Under the pieces are notes generated by a model that searched no databases, was not told the origin of the DNA, and saw only the letters and a list, made by a program, of their open reading frames with translations. A stretch of 12,135 nucleotides of DNA, taken from assembly GCA_036506275.1 (NCBI GenBank), contig DASXSB010000024.1, positions 1-12,135 of the forward strand, in the 5' to 3' direction. Source of the stretch: DASXSB01 sp036506275. GTDB lineage: Bacteria > Methylomirabilota > Methylomirabilia > Rokubacteriales > CSP1-6. Position 1 is the stretch's first letter. Every line of letters starts with the position of its first letter. Below, in pieces: positions 1 through 9,400 of this stretch. The position numbers were made by a program, and so were the translations under genes.

Positions 1-123
1 GCGGAGCTCCTGCATGGGAAAGCCGACGCGGGCCAGGATCTCCCAGTACGACGCCGGCACTTCGGACTTGGCGTGGAGCTCCGGCGTGTTCTGGTCGTGC
101 GTCGTCTCGACTGGTACCGTCAT
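1..123 (-). CDS. Unidentified protein, N-terminal fragment (3' part outside window)
   Basis: This is the first 41 codons of a gene that continues past the left edge. Reading from ATG at 121-123 gives a polar, threonine- and acid-rich start (MTVPVETTHDQNTPELHA). A more structured stretch follows (SYWEILARVGFPMQEL), with the aromatic and hydrophobic spacing of an amphipathic helix. There is no signal peptide or membrane segment, so the visible part looks cytoplasmic, unlike the large membrane proteins upstream. I do not recognise the family. No strong ribosome binding site precedes the ATG; the upstream bases are GATCAG. Another ATG at 137-139 is in a different frame. The gene lies 153 bases downstream of protein A in the same direction, so it may be the end of the same operon or the start of the next one. 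The frame is open throughout and codon use matches the neighbours. Confidence 0.6.
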   Translation of the reverse strand, partial: MTVPVETTHDQNTPELHAKSEVPASYWEILARVGFPMQELR

Positions 124-137
124 CTGATCGAGCGCCC

Positions 138-146
138 ATTATGTTA
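138..146 (-). promoter_or_regulatory. Possible -10 element before the leftmost gene
   Basis: On the minus strand this reads TAACATAAT, a clearly AT-rich patch in very GC-rich surroundings, 15 bases before the ATG of the fragment at 1-123. Either TAACAT or CATAAT could act as a -10 box. I see no -35 hexamer at a normal distance; the nearest TTTTGC is about 24 bases upstream. The rest of the 124-276 gap holds no gene and no clear terminator hairpin. This is only a weak hint that the leftmost gene has its own promoter. Confidence 0.15.
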
Positions 147-276
147 CCTCACTCCGGAGACGGGCGCGACGCAAAACCGCGGCCGGCTGGGCTGGTGGCG
201 CACGAGCACTCGCACCGGCCGGGACCTAAATCCGGAGCGGCTGGCGACGGCGGGGAAACCGGAAGGCGAATTCGAC

Positions 277-3200
277 TCACGGCATCGCGCGCGCCGCGTC
301 CAACGCCTGCGCTCGGAGGTGAGCGTCGGCGCGGAGACATCCGGCGTCGCGACCGTACCCCGCCGTCCACCGCAGGCGCACGCGGGTCGCGTCCTCGAAG
401 ATCACCGCGAGGAGCGCGACGTCGGCACGTATCACCCGCCCCGGTGCGCCCGTCCATTCGGGACGCCAGCAGTGAGAGTAACGAAACGGAAGGACGGCGA
501 TCGAGCCGCGGCCCGCCGACCTGGCTTCGAACAGGAGGGCCTGCCGGTCCAAGCGGATGCTCGACGCCGCCAGCGGTGCCCACGCTTCGCCGTCGCCCGG
601 TCCCGCGTCCGCGGCCACGACCGCCATCCGCGCCGGGTCAAAGCCTGGCTGGCGCAAGATCCGAAGCTCGTCGGCGAGTGTCTCCGCTCTGAGCACCGTC
701 GTCGGAGCGTAGCCACGAGCGTTCACGGCGGGTACGTCGTAGACCGAGTAGCCGTTCCATCCAAACGCGCGCGGTAAGGGCGGGGGCGCGCGGAGGGGAA
801 CGTCACGGGCGACGACGTAGCGGACGCCCACCAATGCCAGCCGCTCGGGATGGACGGTGGCGAGCGTGGTGAAGTTGAACGAGTGCGGCCGCGGACCGCC
901 CTCGTTCACATACCGCGTCCAGAGCAGATAATAGAGGTAGTCGAGGGCCTGCTCGTACGACGACGCCACCGGGATCCCGTGGAACGGCAACGCTCGCAAC
1001 AGCATCCCGTTGCCGGTGGCGCGGAAGTTTCGGTCGCGCTCCTGCACCATCAGCGCGACCTCCGGCCGTCCTTCCCCGCTCCCCACGAGCTCCACCGGTG
1101 CCACGCGGTCGGGATGTCGCGCTGCCCACTGCACGATCGCGAGAACGACATCCTCGGGAAGCTCGTCTCGCGCGACGAGCTCCTCCATTGCGGCCACGAG
1201 GTCCTGTCCCTGCCCCGGCCCGAAGCGCCGGCGCGCGCCTTCGCCGGCGACCGTCGCGCGCAGCCACCAGGTGCGGAGCGCCTCGAACTCGGCCGGTGTC
1301 AGCGCCGACGACGGCGAGATGGGGAAGCGCCGCAACGTCATGGGCGGCACGATCACGAACTCCGCTCGACCCCGGAACTCCGGCGGGGCGGCCAGCTGCG
1401 CCGCAAGGAAATCGGTGATCGGCGTGGCCGCCGCGCCCATCGTGAGCCCGGGCGCGTCGCGGCACCACGGAGCGCGGTCGCGACAGAGCAGCGTCTCCCC
1501 GAAGAGCGGATGGATCTGTTCCGGCCATCGCACGAAGATGAGCACGACGGCGGCGAGCAGGACGACGACGGCGGTCGCGGGAAGCCACCGCGGTCTCTCA
1601 TGGCGGCCGGGCGCCGGTGGCGCCGCCCCCCGCTCGAGCACGAGCGCGACGGTGGTGGCGAGGCCGATCCAGCGCGAGAGCAGCGCCGTCGTCCCCGCCA
1701 CCACGACGGCAAGGCGAAGGGGCCACCAGCGCGGCGTCGCCGACGGCCGGAGGTGATCGGCGCGGAAGAGCACGTAGGCCGCGACCGTCGCATAGAGGAC
1801 GGCCACGTAGTCCTCCATATAGAAAGGACGGGGCAGGCGTTCCACCAGGCGCGCCGCGAGCCCGAACGCCCGCGCCACCGTCCACGCCTGGGACAGGCCG
1901 ACGACCGCGACGAGCGTGATCACGACAACCCGCAGGGGACGAGGCCAGCGCCGCCCGAGAATGGCCGCGAGCAGAGCGACGAGGACGACGAGGCGGAGCG
2001 GGAGCGGGACGTCGTGCCAGAACTCCGGCAGCAGATACTGCGGCGAATACGTGGTGATCTCCTCGGCGAAGACGTTGCGGGCGGCCACCGCGGCCACCGC
2101 CGACCACGCGTGGTACATGCCGATCACGGGAGCGAAGAGCAGCAGCGCCGTCAGGAGACAGAGCTTGACCAGCGTCACCACCCCCCGGGCGCGGAGCGCG
2201 GGTCCCGCCGTCACCACGACCGCGAGCGCGAAGGCACCTAACGCAAAGACGCCGAGCAGCGACCCGATCGGATACGCAAGGAGGAACACCGTCATGGTGA
2301 GCGCGAGGGCGGCGTCGGGCCATCCCACGAGCCGCTTCTGCCGAGCCGTCTGCCAGTAGAAGAGGAGCAGCGCGGGAAAGAGCGCGGCGTGGGTGCCGTT
2401 GAACATGCCGGCGAAGAGCCGGTTCCCCCACGGATGCGCCAGCGTGAACGTCATCACCATGTACACCGAAGCCGCCACCAGCGCGATCGCGCGGTGCCGC
2501 CGGAAGAGGACCGTGACGAGCAAGTAGGCGGTGGTCCAAGCCGTGGTGGCGCGCAGCGCATACGAGATCCGCATCGCGGTCGCGGGATCGAGGGCGGTCA
2601 GGAACGGCCATGAGAACGGATCGAACACCGCCGTCACGAACAGGTTCGGCTGCCCGAGTCCCTCCAGCCACTTGATGGGAAAGTGGCTGGTCGCCCCCGC
2701 CTCCCGCACGCTCTCCAGCAGGAACGAGTAGTTCGCGGCGGCGTCCTCACTGAACATCGGAAAGGAAAGAAACCACCCGTACCACACGAGATTGAAGATC
2801 AGCACGACCAGCACGCCCACCGCGAACGTCGGCGACGCGACGGACCGGCGTGCGACGGGCGCGCTTTGGCCGGCGGGAGGGGCGGCGGCGGTGCGCCGGA
2901 TCGCGGGGGCATGGGCGGGGGCGGTCGGGATCGCGGGGGCGCCGGCGGCGGCGACGTTCGGGAACGCGCCGACCGCCCGCCTCTCGAGCAACCAGCGCGG
3001 GAGCGCCGCTACCACCATGACGACGACGCAGAAGTAAATGAGCATCCCGCGCCCGAATGCCGGGAAGGCGAGCGTGAGCGGCAGGATGAGGACGATCGCG
3101 ACGCAGGCGGCAACACCGGCCACGAGCCCACGGTGGCCGCGCCGGCGCGCGCTCGCGTCGGCCGCGTACAGGCCGAACGCGTCGAAGACGATGATCCACA

Positions 3201-3363
3201 CGAGGAGCATCAACGGCAGCAACTGCATGTACTCGAGAAAACCCGACAGCACCGCCGGCGATCTCCACGGGAGACGGAAACGCGCGCGCAGCCAGTAGGC
3301 AAGGAGCCAGCTCACGGAGACCGAGACCACGTCGATCACGATGAATGAGAGCCGCGCCCTCAC
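277..3363 (-). CDS. Membrane protein A: PGT-type 4-TM module fused to YfhO-like GT-C glycosyltransferase
   Basis: This 1028-residue protein is the third and most downstream member of a tandem family. Residues 5-125 form four hydrophobic helices with the pattern of the N-terminal membrane domain of large phosphoglycosyl transferases (IDVVSVSVSWLLAYWLR, then LPLMLLVWIIVFDAFGLY). Residues 131-176 are an Ala/Pro-rich linker. About 12 further helices span 180-612. They include an acidic SED at 205-207 in the first outside loop, EGLGQPN at 234-240, DPFSW at 248-252 and HPWGNRLFAGMFNGTHAALF at 310-329. Residues 613-1028 should lie outside the membrane, with Cys at 627, 634, 965 and 1009. VGVRYVVARDVPL (846-858), GYSVYDVP (871-878) and HCWRPEW (964-970) match the YfhO-family C-terminal pattern. 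I infer sugar transfer from a polyprenyl-phosphate donor; substrate is unknown. The GTG start is supported by GGGAG eight bases upstream and by sitting just before the first helix. It lies 34 bases after protein B, so co-transcription is likely. Confidence 0.9.
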   Translation of the reverse strand: MRARLSFIVIDVVSVSVSWLLAYWLRARFRLPWRSPAVLSGFLEYMQLLPLMLLVWIIVFDAFGLYAADASARRRGHRGLVAGVAACVAIVLILPLTLAFPAFGRGMLIYFCVVVMVVAALPRWLLERRAVGAFPNVAAAGAPAIPTAPAHAPAIRRTAAAPPAGQSAPVARRSVASPTFAVGVLVVLIFNLVWYGWFLSFPMFSEDAAANYSFLLESVREAGATSHFPIKWLEGLGQPNLFVTAVFDPFSWPFLTALDPATAMRISYALRATTAWTTAYLLVTVLFRRHRAIALVAASVYMVMTFTLAHPWGNRLFAGMFNGTHAALFPALLLFYWQTARQKRLVGWPDAALALTMTVFLLAYPIGSLLGVFALGAFALAVVVTAGPALRARGVVTLVKLCLLTALLLFAPVIGMYHAWSAVAAVAARNVFAEEITTYSPQYLLPEFWHDVPLPLRLVVLVALLAAILGRRWPRPLRVVVITLVAVVGLSQAWTVARAFGLAARLVERLPRPFYMEDYVAVLYATVAAYVLFRADHLRPSATPRWWPLRLAVVVAGTTALLSRWIGLATTVALVLERGAAPPAPGRHERPRWLPATAVVVLLAAVVLIFVRWPEQIHPLFGETLLCRDRAPWCRDAPGLTMGAAATPITDFLAAQLAAPPEFRGRAEFVIVPPMTLRRFPISPSSALTPAEFEALRTWWLRATVAGEGARRRFGPGQGQDLVAAMEELVARDELPEDVVLAIVQWAARHPDRVAPVELVGSGEGRPEVALMVQERDRNFRATGNGMLLRALPFHGIPVASSYEQALDYLYYLLWTRYVNEGGPRPHSFNFTTLATVHPERLALVGVRYVVARDVPLRAPPPLPRAFGWNGYSVYDVPAVNARGYAPTTVLRAETLADELRILRQPGFDPARMAVVAADAGPGDGEAWAPLAASSIRLDRQALLFEARSAGRGSIAVLPFRYSHCWRPEWTGAPGRVIRADVALLAVIFEDATRVRLRWTAGYGRDAGCLRADAHLRAQALDAARAMP

Positions 3364-3371
3364 CGGCGTCG

Positions 3372-3376
3372 CTCCC
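3372..3376 (-). promoter_or_regulatory. Ribosome binding site supporting the GTG start of protein A
   Basis: GGGAG on the minus strand lies eight bases before the GTG at 3361-3363. No ATG is available near the expected N terminus, so this site is the main reason for accepting the GTG. It falls in the 34-base gap after the stop of protein B. Confidence 0.55.
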
Positions 3377-3397
3377 GAGGGGGCGTCGTCGTGAACG

Positions 3398-6300
3398 TCA
3401 CTCGAGCTCGGCGGCGGCGGTCTTTACTTGTGGCGTGAGCTCGGCATCTCGGACGAAGCATTGCCGGCGGGGCCCGTAGCCGGCTTCCCAGGTCAGCTCC
3501 ACGTCTGTCTCGTCGTCGAACGCCACGCCGAGGAGCGCGCCGTCGACGCGGAGGATTCGCCCGGGGCGGCTGCGCCAGTCTTGACGCCAGCAGTGCGAGA
3601 ACTTGAACGGCAGCACCGCCAGCGCGCTTCCTCCCACGGCGCGTGCCCTGAAGAGGAGGGACTGGCCGGCGAGCGTCACGGCCGACGTCGCGAGCGGCGT
3701 CCACTCGCGGCCCCGGAGCGGCACGAGGTCGGCGGCGGCGGCGACCGCGGTACGACGAGGATCGAAGGCGCCGTCGCGCATGATGCGGAGCTCGTCGCTG
3801 AGCGTCGTGGCGGCGACGAGGCGGGCGACGCCCCACCCGGCGGTGTTGGGGGCGGGGATCTCGTAGACGGAGTACGCCTTCCAGCGGAAGACCACGGGCA
3901 ACGCCAGCGGCGGCCGCAGCGGCACGTCTCTCGCCACCAGGTACCTCACGCCGATCAGCGCCAGACGCTCGGGCCACAGGCTGTAGAGCGTGGTGAAGTT
4001 GATGGAATGGCGGAGCGGGATGCCGGCGTTCACGTACCGCGTCCACAGCAGATAATAGAGCTCGTCCAGGCTCTGCTCGTACGACGACGCCACCGGAACG
4101 CCTTGCAGCGGGAGGGCGCGCAGGAGCATTCCGTTGCCGGTGGCGGCAAAGTTGCGCTTGCGCTCCTGCACCATCACGTTGATCTCGGCGTCGTGGCCCC
4201 ATCCGGCGGCGAGCCGTACGTCACGCACATGCTCGGGATGTGACTCCGCCCACCCGCGGATGGTGAGCGCGAGGTCTTCGGACACTTCGTTGTTCCACAT
4301 GAGCTCGCGCAGCATGGCCACCGCCGTGGCGGGTGGCATGGGCGGCGGGGTCACCCCGCGCGCTTCCTGATAGGCGCGCTCGTACCACCGCCGGACGACC
4401 TCGGCGGTGGCGGAGGCGGCATCCCCCTGCACCATCGAAAACCCGGCCAGCCTGACGGGCGGTCGCAGCAGGAACTCGGCGCGCCCGGCAAACTCTTGCC
4501 CTGCCCCAAGCTGGGTAGCAAGGAAATTGGTGATTGGCGTTGCCGCAGCGCCCATCGAGAGCCCCGGAGCGTCCCTGCACCACAAGACGCGTTCGCGACA
4601 CAGGAGCGTCTCCGCGAAGAGCGGATGGATCTGTTCGGGCCAGAAGCGGAACGTGATGACCGCCGCGAGGAACACCGAAACCACGGCTGTCACGGGGAGC
4701 CATGGGCTTCGGGCGACCTTCGCCGCTCCTCGTGGCGCCCTGTCACGGATCACGGTGGCAATGACCGCCGGCAGTGCCACCCCCGGCCCCACGAGCGCCG
4801 CGAGCCCGGTGGCGAGAAATGCAAGGCGAAGGGGCCACGAGCGCGGCCGCAGGCGCGGGGCGAGAACCCGGTGGGCGCAGACGAGCACGTAGGCCGCCGC
4901 CGTCGCGTAGAGCACCGCCACGTAGTCCTCCATGTAAAACGGCCGCGGCAGGCGCGCAACGACGGCGGCCGCGATCCCGGACGCGCGCGCCATCGTCCAT
5001 AACTGCGAAAGCCCGACGACGACGGTGAGCGCCGCCGTGACGGTTCGCAGGGGACGAGGCCACCGGTGCGTCAGCGCGACGACCAGCACCGCGGCGAGCA
5101 CCACCAACCGCAAGGCAAGGGGGACATCGTGCCAGAACTGCGGCAGCACGTACTGCGGCGGGTACGTCGTGAGTTCCTCGGCAAACACGTTGCGTGCCGC
5201 CACCGCCGCCACCGCTGACCACGCGTGGTAGATGCCGATCACGGGTGCCAGGAGCAAGATGGCGGTGGTCACGCCGAGCTTGACGAGCGCGGCGAGCGCG
5301 CGCCTGCGCAACGCGGGCGGTGACGTCAGGGTGACCGCCACCGCGAACGCCACGAGCGTGACCAGACCGAGCAACGACCCGATCGGATAGGCAAGAAGGA
5401 ACACCGCCACGCCGCCCGCGAGGGCGGCGTCCAGCCAGCCGAAGAGGCGACGCTGCCGCGCCGTCAACCAGCAGAGGAACAGCAGCGCGGGAAAGATGGC
5501 GGCGTGCGTTCCATTGAACATCCCCGCGAAGAGCCGGTTCCCCCACGGATGGGCGAGCGTGAACGTCATCAGCATGTACAGCGACGCGGCGACGGCGGGT
5601 AAGGCGCGGTGTCGCCGGAACAGAGCGGCCACGAACAGGTAGGCGGTGATCCACGCCACCGTGGCGCGAAGCGCATATGAAACCCGCATCGTGTGCCCGG
5701 GGTCGGCGCCGAGAAGGAACAGCCACGAGAACGGATCGAAGGCGACGCTCACGAAGACGTTCGGCTGCCCGAGTCCCTCCATCCACTTGATGGGAAACCG
5801 CGTGATGCCGCCGGCATCGCGCAGCGTCTCCAGCAGGAAGGAATAGTTCGCGGCCCCGTCCTCGCTGAGCATCGGAAAGGAGAGGAACCATCCGTACCAC
5901 GCGAGATTGAAGACGAGCGCCGCCGTCACGCCGAGAGCGAGCCGGGGAAGGTGCGCCGACGGCCGTGGCCACCGCTGGGAGCGAAGCGATGGGGGAGGGC
6001 GGTTGTCGAACCCCGTGGATGCCAGCCCGGGCGCTATGCGCTCCAGCATCCCGCGCAGGAGAGAGGCGATCACGATCACCAGGACGCAGAAGTAGATGAA
6101 CATCCCCTGCCCGAATGGCGGGAAGGCTCGCTGGAGCGACAGCAAGAGGACGATCGCGGCGCAGGCTACGGCCCCCGCCATGAGGCGGCGGCTCCGCCGG
6201 CGCGAGCCGGAGTCCACCGCGTAAAGGCGGAAGGCGTCGAAGACGACGATCCACACCAGGAGCATGACCGGCAACAGGTGCATGTACTCGCCGAAGCCCC

Positions 6301-6487
6301 CCAGCGTCGCGTGCGACTGCCAGGGGATCCGGCGCCGTGCTCGGAGCCAGTACGCGAGAGCCCAGCTCGCCGACACGGCAACCACGTCGATCGCCACGAG
6401 CGCCGGCCGCGAGCGTGCGGACATCACCCTCGCGGCGCACGCGGCGGTCGTCTTCACGCTTGCAGGTACGCGCGGATCGGCGGTCAC
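3398..6487 (-). CDS. Membrane protein B: PGT-type 4-TM module fused to YfhO-like GT-C glycosyltransferase
   Basis: This 1029-residue protein is the middle copy of the tandem family and has the same plan as A. Four helices occupy about 30-150 (ALVAIDVVAVSASWALAYWL, then LLPVMLLVWIVVFDAFRLY). A short Pro/Arg-rich linker spans 153-182, and about 12 helices span 185-615. The first outside loop has SED at 208-210, followed by EGLGQPN and DPFSW. The outside domain covers 616-1029, with Cys at 630, 637, 966 and 1010. Membrane-core sequence is closest to A, whereas residues 747-885 are closest to C. I infer the same kind of envelope glycosyltransferase role as A. The GTG at 6485-6487 overlaps the TGA of C as GTGA, with GAGGT three bases upstream, so translation is probably coupled to C. 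An alternative start is ATG at 6422-6424 (Met22), which would align the N terminus with A and drop an extra 21 residues. Confidence 0.9.
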   Translation of the reverse strand: MTADPRVPASVKTTAACAARVMSARSRPALVAIDVVAVSASWALAYWLRARRRIPWQSHATLGGFGEYMHLLPVMLLVWIVVFDAFRLYAVDSGSRRRSRRLMAGAVACAAIVLLLSLQRAFPPFGQGMFIYFCVLVIVIASLLRGMLERIAPGLASTGFDNRPPPSLRSQRWPRPSAHLPRLALGVTAALVFNLAWYGWFLSFPMLSEDGAANYSFLLETLRDAGGITRFPIKWMEGLGQPNVFVSVAFDPFSWLFLLGADPGHTMRVSYALRATVAWITAYLFVAALFRRHRALPAVAASLYMLMTFTLAHPWGNRLFAGMFNGTHAAIFPALLFLCWLTARQRRLFGWLDAALAGGVAVFLLAYPIGSLLGLVTLVAFAVAVTLTSPPALRRRALAALVKLGVTTAILLLAPVIGIYHAWSAVAAVAARNVFAEELTTYPPQYVLPQFWHDVPLALRLVVLAAVLVVALTHRWPRPLRTVTAALTVVVGLSQLWTMARASGIAAAVVARLPRPFYMEDYVAVLYATAAAYVLVCAHRVLAPRLRPRSWPLRLAFLATGLAALVGPGVALPAVIATVIRDRAPRGAAKVARSPWLPVTAVVSVFLAAVITFRFWPEQIHPLFAETLLCRERVLWCRDAPGLSMGAAATPITNFLATQLGAGQEFAGRAEFLLRPPVRLAGFSMVQGDAASATAEVVRRWYERAYQEARGVTPPPMPPATAVAMLRELMWNNEVSEDLALTIRGWAESHPEHVRDVRLAAGWGHDAEINVMVQERKRNFAATGNGMLLRALPLQGVPVASSYEQSLDELYYLLWTRYVNAGIPLRHSINFTTLYSLWPERLALIGVRYLVARDVPLRPPLALPVVFRWKAYSVYEIPAPNTAGWGVARLVAATTLSDELRIMRDGAFDPRRTAVAAAADLVPLRGREWTPLATSAVTLAGQSLLFRARAVGGSALAVLPFKFSHCWRQDWRSRPGRILRVDGALLGVAFDDETDVELTWEAGYGPRRQCFVRDAELTPQVKTAAAELE
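6484..6487 (-). other. 4-base GTGA stop/start overlap between C and B
   Basis: The minus-strand bases GTGA contain both the GTG start of B and the TGA stop of C. Such overlaps usually mean translational coupling, giving related amounts of the two proteins. GAGGT at 6491-6495 lies inside the last codons of C and could serve as the binding site for B. The alternative ATG at 6422-6424 would remove the overlap. Confidence 0.6.
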
Positions 6488-9400
6488 TCGACCTCGGCGG
6501 CGGCGGTCTTCACCTGCGGCGTGAGCTCCGCGTCACGCCGCAGGCACTCCGCGCGGTGCCCGTAGCCGGCGCTCCAGGTCAGCTGCACGTCCGTCGCCTC
6601 CTCGAACGCCACCCCCAGGAGGGCGACGTCGACACGTACGATCTGCCCGGGCGCGCTACGCCACTCGGGACGCCAGCAGCGCGAGAACTTGAACGGCAGG
6701 ACGGCGAGCGTGCGTCGGCCCGCGGACCGAGCGGTGAACAGCAGCGACTGCCCACTGAGCCTCACGCTCGAGGCGGCCAGCGGCGCCCACGGTGGCGTCC
6801 CCACAATCGCGAGATCCTGGGCGGAGACGACGGCGGTGTGGCGAGGATCGAACGCGGAATCGCGCATGACGCGGAGCTCATGGCTCAGCGTCGGGGCGCC
6901 CACGATACCCCTGACGCTCCACCCCGCGGTGTTCGGCGCCTCGATCTCGTAGACAGAGTAGCCGTTCCAGCGGAACACGGCGGGCAGGGCGAGCAACGGG
7001 CTCAACGGTACGTCGCGTGCCACGACGTATTTCACCCCGATCAGCGCCAGCCGCTCGGGCCAGAGGCGGGAGAGCGTTGTCAAATTGATCGAATGCCGCA
7101 GCGGCGTACCCGCATCCACGTACCGGGTCCACAGGAGGTAGTACAGCTGGTCCAGGCTCTGCTCGTACGACGACGCCACGGGCACCCCCTGCAGGGGCAG
7201 CGCGCGCAGCAGCATCCCGTTACCGGTGGCGGCGAAGTTCCGGTTGCGCTCCTGCACCGCCACGTTGATCTCGGCCTCGTGGCCCCATCCGGGGGCGAGC
7301 CGTACGTCACGCACGTGCTCGGGATGGGACTCCGCCCACTCGCGGATGGCGAGCACGACGTCTTCGGGCAGCTCGTTGCGCCACACGAGCTGCCGCAGCG
7401 CCGCCGCCGCCGTGACGGGCGCCACGCCTCGCGCGTCTCCGGCTCCGCCGGCGTGCCGTTGAGCCTGCTCGTACCAGCGCATCACGACGTCCGCGGTGGC
7501 GGGGGAAGCATCCTCGTCGACCCGTGGGAACGTCGCCAGTCGGAGCGGCGGCCGTAGCAGGAACTCCGCGCGCCCGACGAAGTGGTCGGCGTCCGTGAGA
7601 CGGTCACGGAGAAACTCGGTGAGGGGCGACGCCGCCGCGCCGACGGAGGCGCCGGCGGAGTCGGCACACCAGATGCCACGCGTCCGGCAGTGGACATAGG
7701 GCGCGAAGACGGGATGCATCGTCTGCGGCGAAATCTGCCACGTCCACAGCGCGGATCCGGCCACGGCGGCGATGACGACGGCCGGCACGAGGGCCCGATG
7801 TCGGACCTCGCGGAACCGTCGCTCCCCGCGCCAGCGCAGAAAGGCGGCGATCGTGCCGAGCACGCCCGCCGCACCGAGTATCAGCCCGATGACGGCGGCC
7901 ACCGCGGAGACGCCCACGGGACGGAGCCGCCGCTCCCTCCAGCGGTGCAGGACATAGGCAGCCGGCACCGCATAGAAGACGGGGAGATAGAACTCCAGGT
8001 AGAACGGGCGCGGCAGGCGGGCGAAGAGCCACGGCCACGCATCGAGAGAGCGCACCAGGCCCGCCACCTGCGACACCGCCACGACGGCAGCCAGCGCGAG
8101 AACGACGGCGCGGAGCGGATGAGGCCAGCGGTGGCGAACACTGATGGCGAGGATGGCGAGGACCACGACCGCGCGCACGCCGAGGGGCACGTCGTGCCAC
8201 AGATGGGGCAACAGCAGCTCGCGCCCATACGTGGTCAGCTCGCCCGCGAACACGGTCCGCGCGGAAACGCCGGCGACGGCGGACCAGGCCTGGAAGACTC
8301 CGAAGACCGGCGCGAAGAGCAGCACCGTGACGATGAACAGGAACCGGGCCAGAGCGAGAGCAGCACCCCGCCGAGCGGGGGACGGCACGGTCCAGACGAG
8401 CGCGGCGCCGAACGCCGTCATCACGGCGAGTGGCAACATCGACGCGATCGGGTATACGAGCACCACGACGACCAGCGTCGCGAGGAAGAGGGCGTCGCGC
8501 CACGCGACCAGCCGCGGATCCCGCGCCCGGTCGACATAGAGCGCGAGGAGCGCGGGAAAGAGCGCCATCTGGGTCGCGGTGAACATGCCGGCGAAGGTGG
8601 GAATGCCCCACGGGTGTGACAGGACGAAGGCAATGATGACGGTGAGAGTGGCGACGCTGGCGGCGAGCGCGCGCGCACCGCGGAAGAGCCGCATCGCGAA
8701 CACGTACGCGGCGAGCCAGCCCACGGTGGCACGGAGGGCGTAGGACAGCCGGAAGGCATCGGAGGACGACAGCGGCGTCAGCATGACCCAGGAAAACGGA
8801 TCGAAGGCCGTCGTCACAAACACGTTCGGCTGGCCCAGGCCTTCGAGCCATTTGATCGGGAACGTGAACGGCGACGCGGCACTCTCCCGGGCGGTCTCCA
8901 CCAGCGTCGAGTAGTTTGCGGCGCCGTCCTCTCCGAACAACGGGAACGAGAGATACCAGCCGTACCACCACAGATTCCAGACCGCGACGATGGCGACCAA
9001 TGCGAGGGTGCTCACGGGCGGCGCCTTCGGTCCCACCGACCACGGACTTCGACGAAGGCCCCTCGCCCTGGCGTCCGTCCGAACGGTGGTCTCGAGGCTC
9101 GCCGGACTTACGGGGCGAAAAAATATCCGCGCCAGGGACACCGCACCGAGCGTCAGCATGACGAATCCGAGAATTACCGCGCGCGACAACGGCACGTCCG
9201 GGGGACCGACTCGCAGCATGATGAGGACGGCGACCCCGGCGACGGCGGCGGGCCACAGCGTCACACGCCAGGCATCGACGGGCGCGTGGTCGGCCCGGCA
9301 ACGATAGACGCCGCCGACGAGGAACACCACGCTGTACACCGCGAGGATCGCGGGAAGCGCCGCCACGTAATCGAGAACAGGCTCACGGCCGGCCTTCAGC

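Noticed and set aside
73..777. 234-codon plus-strand frame at the left end
   Set aside because: It runs antisense through the start of the leftmost gene, the gap and the end of protein A, and its translation is Arg-rich with no domain.
850..2241. 463-codon plus-strand open frame opposite protein A
   Set aside because: The translation is charged low-complexity sequence rich in Arg, Asp, Glu and His, with no domain pattern. It lies wholly antisense to a strongly supported membrane protein; long antisense frames are expected at this GC content.
4743..6440. 565-codon minus-strand frame inside B, with an equal-length counterpart inside C (7604-9301)
   Set aside because: Both are shifted-frame shadows of the paralogues, rich in Arg/Ala/Gly without recognisable structure. 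Their matching length and place come from the paralogy of the true genes.
6337..7557. 406-codon plus-strand frame across the C/B junction
   Set aside because: Arg/Pro/Gly-rich antisense translation crossing two real genes; no coherent protein features.
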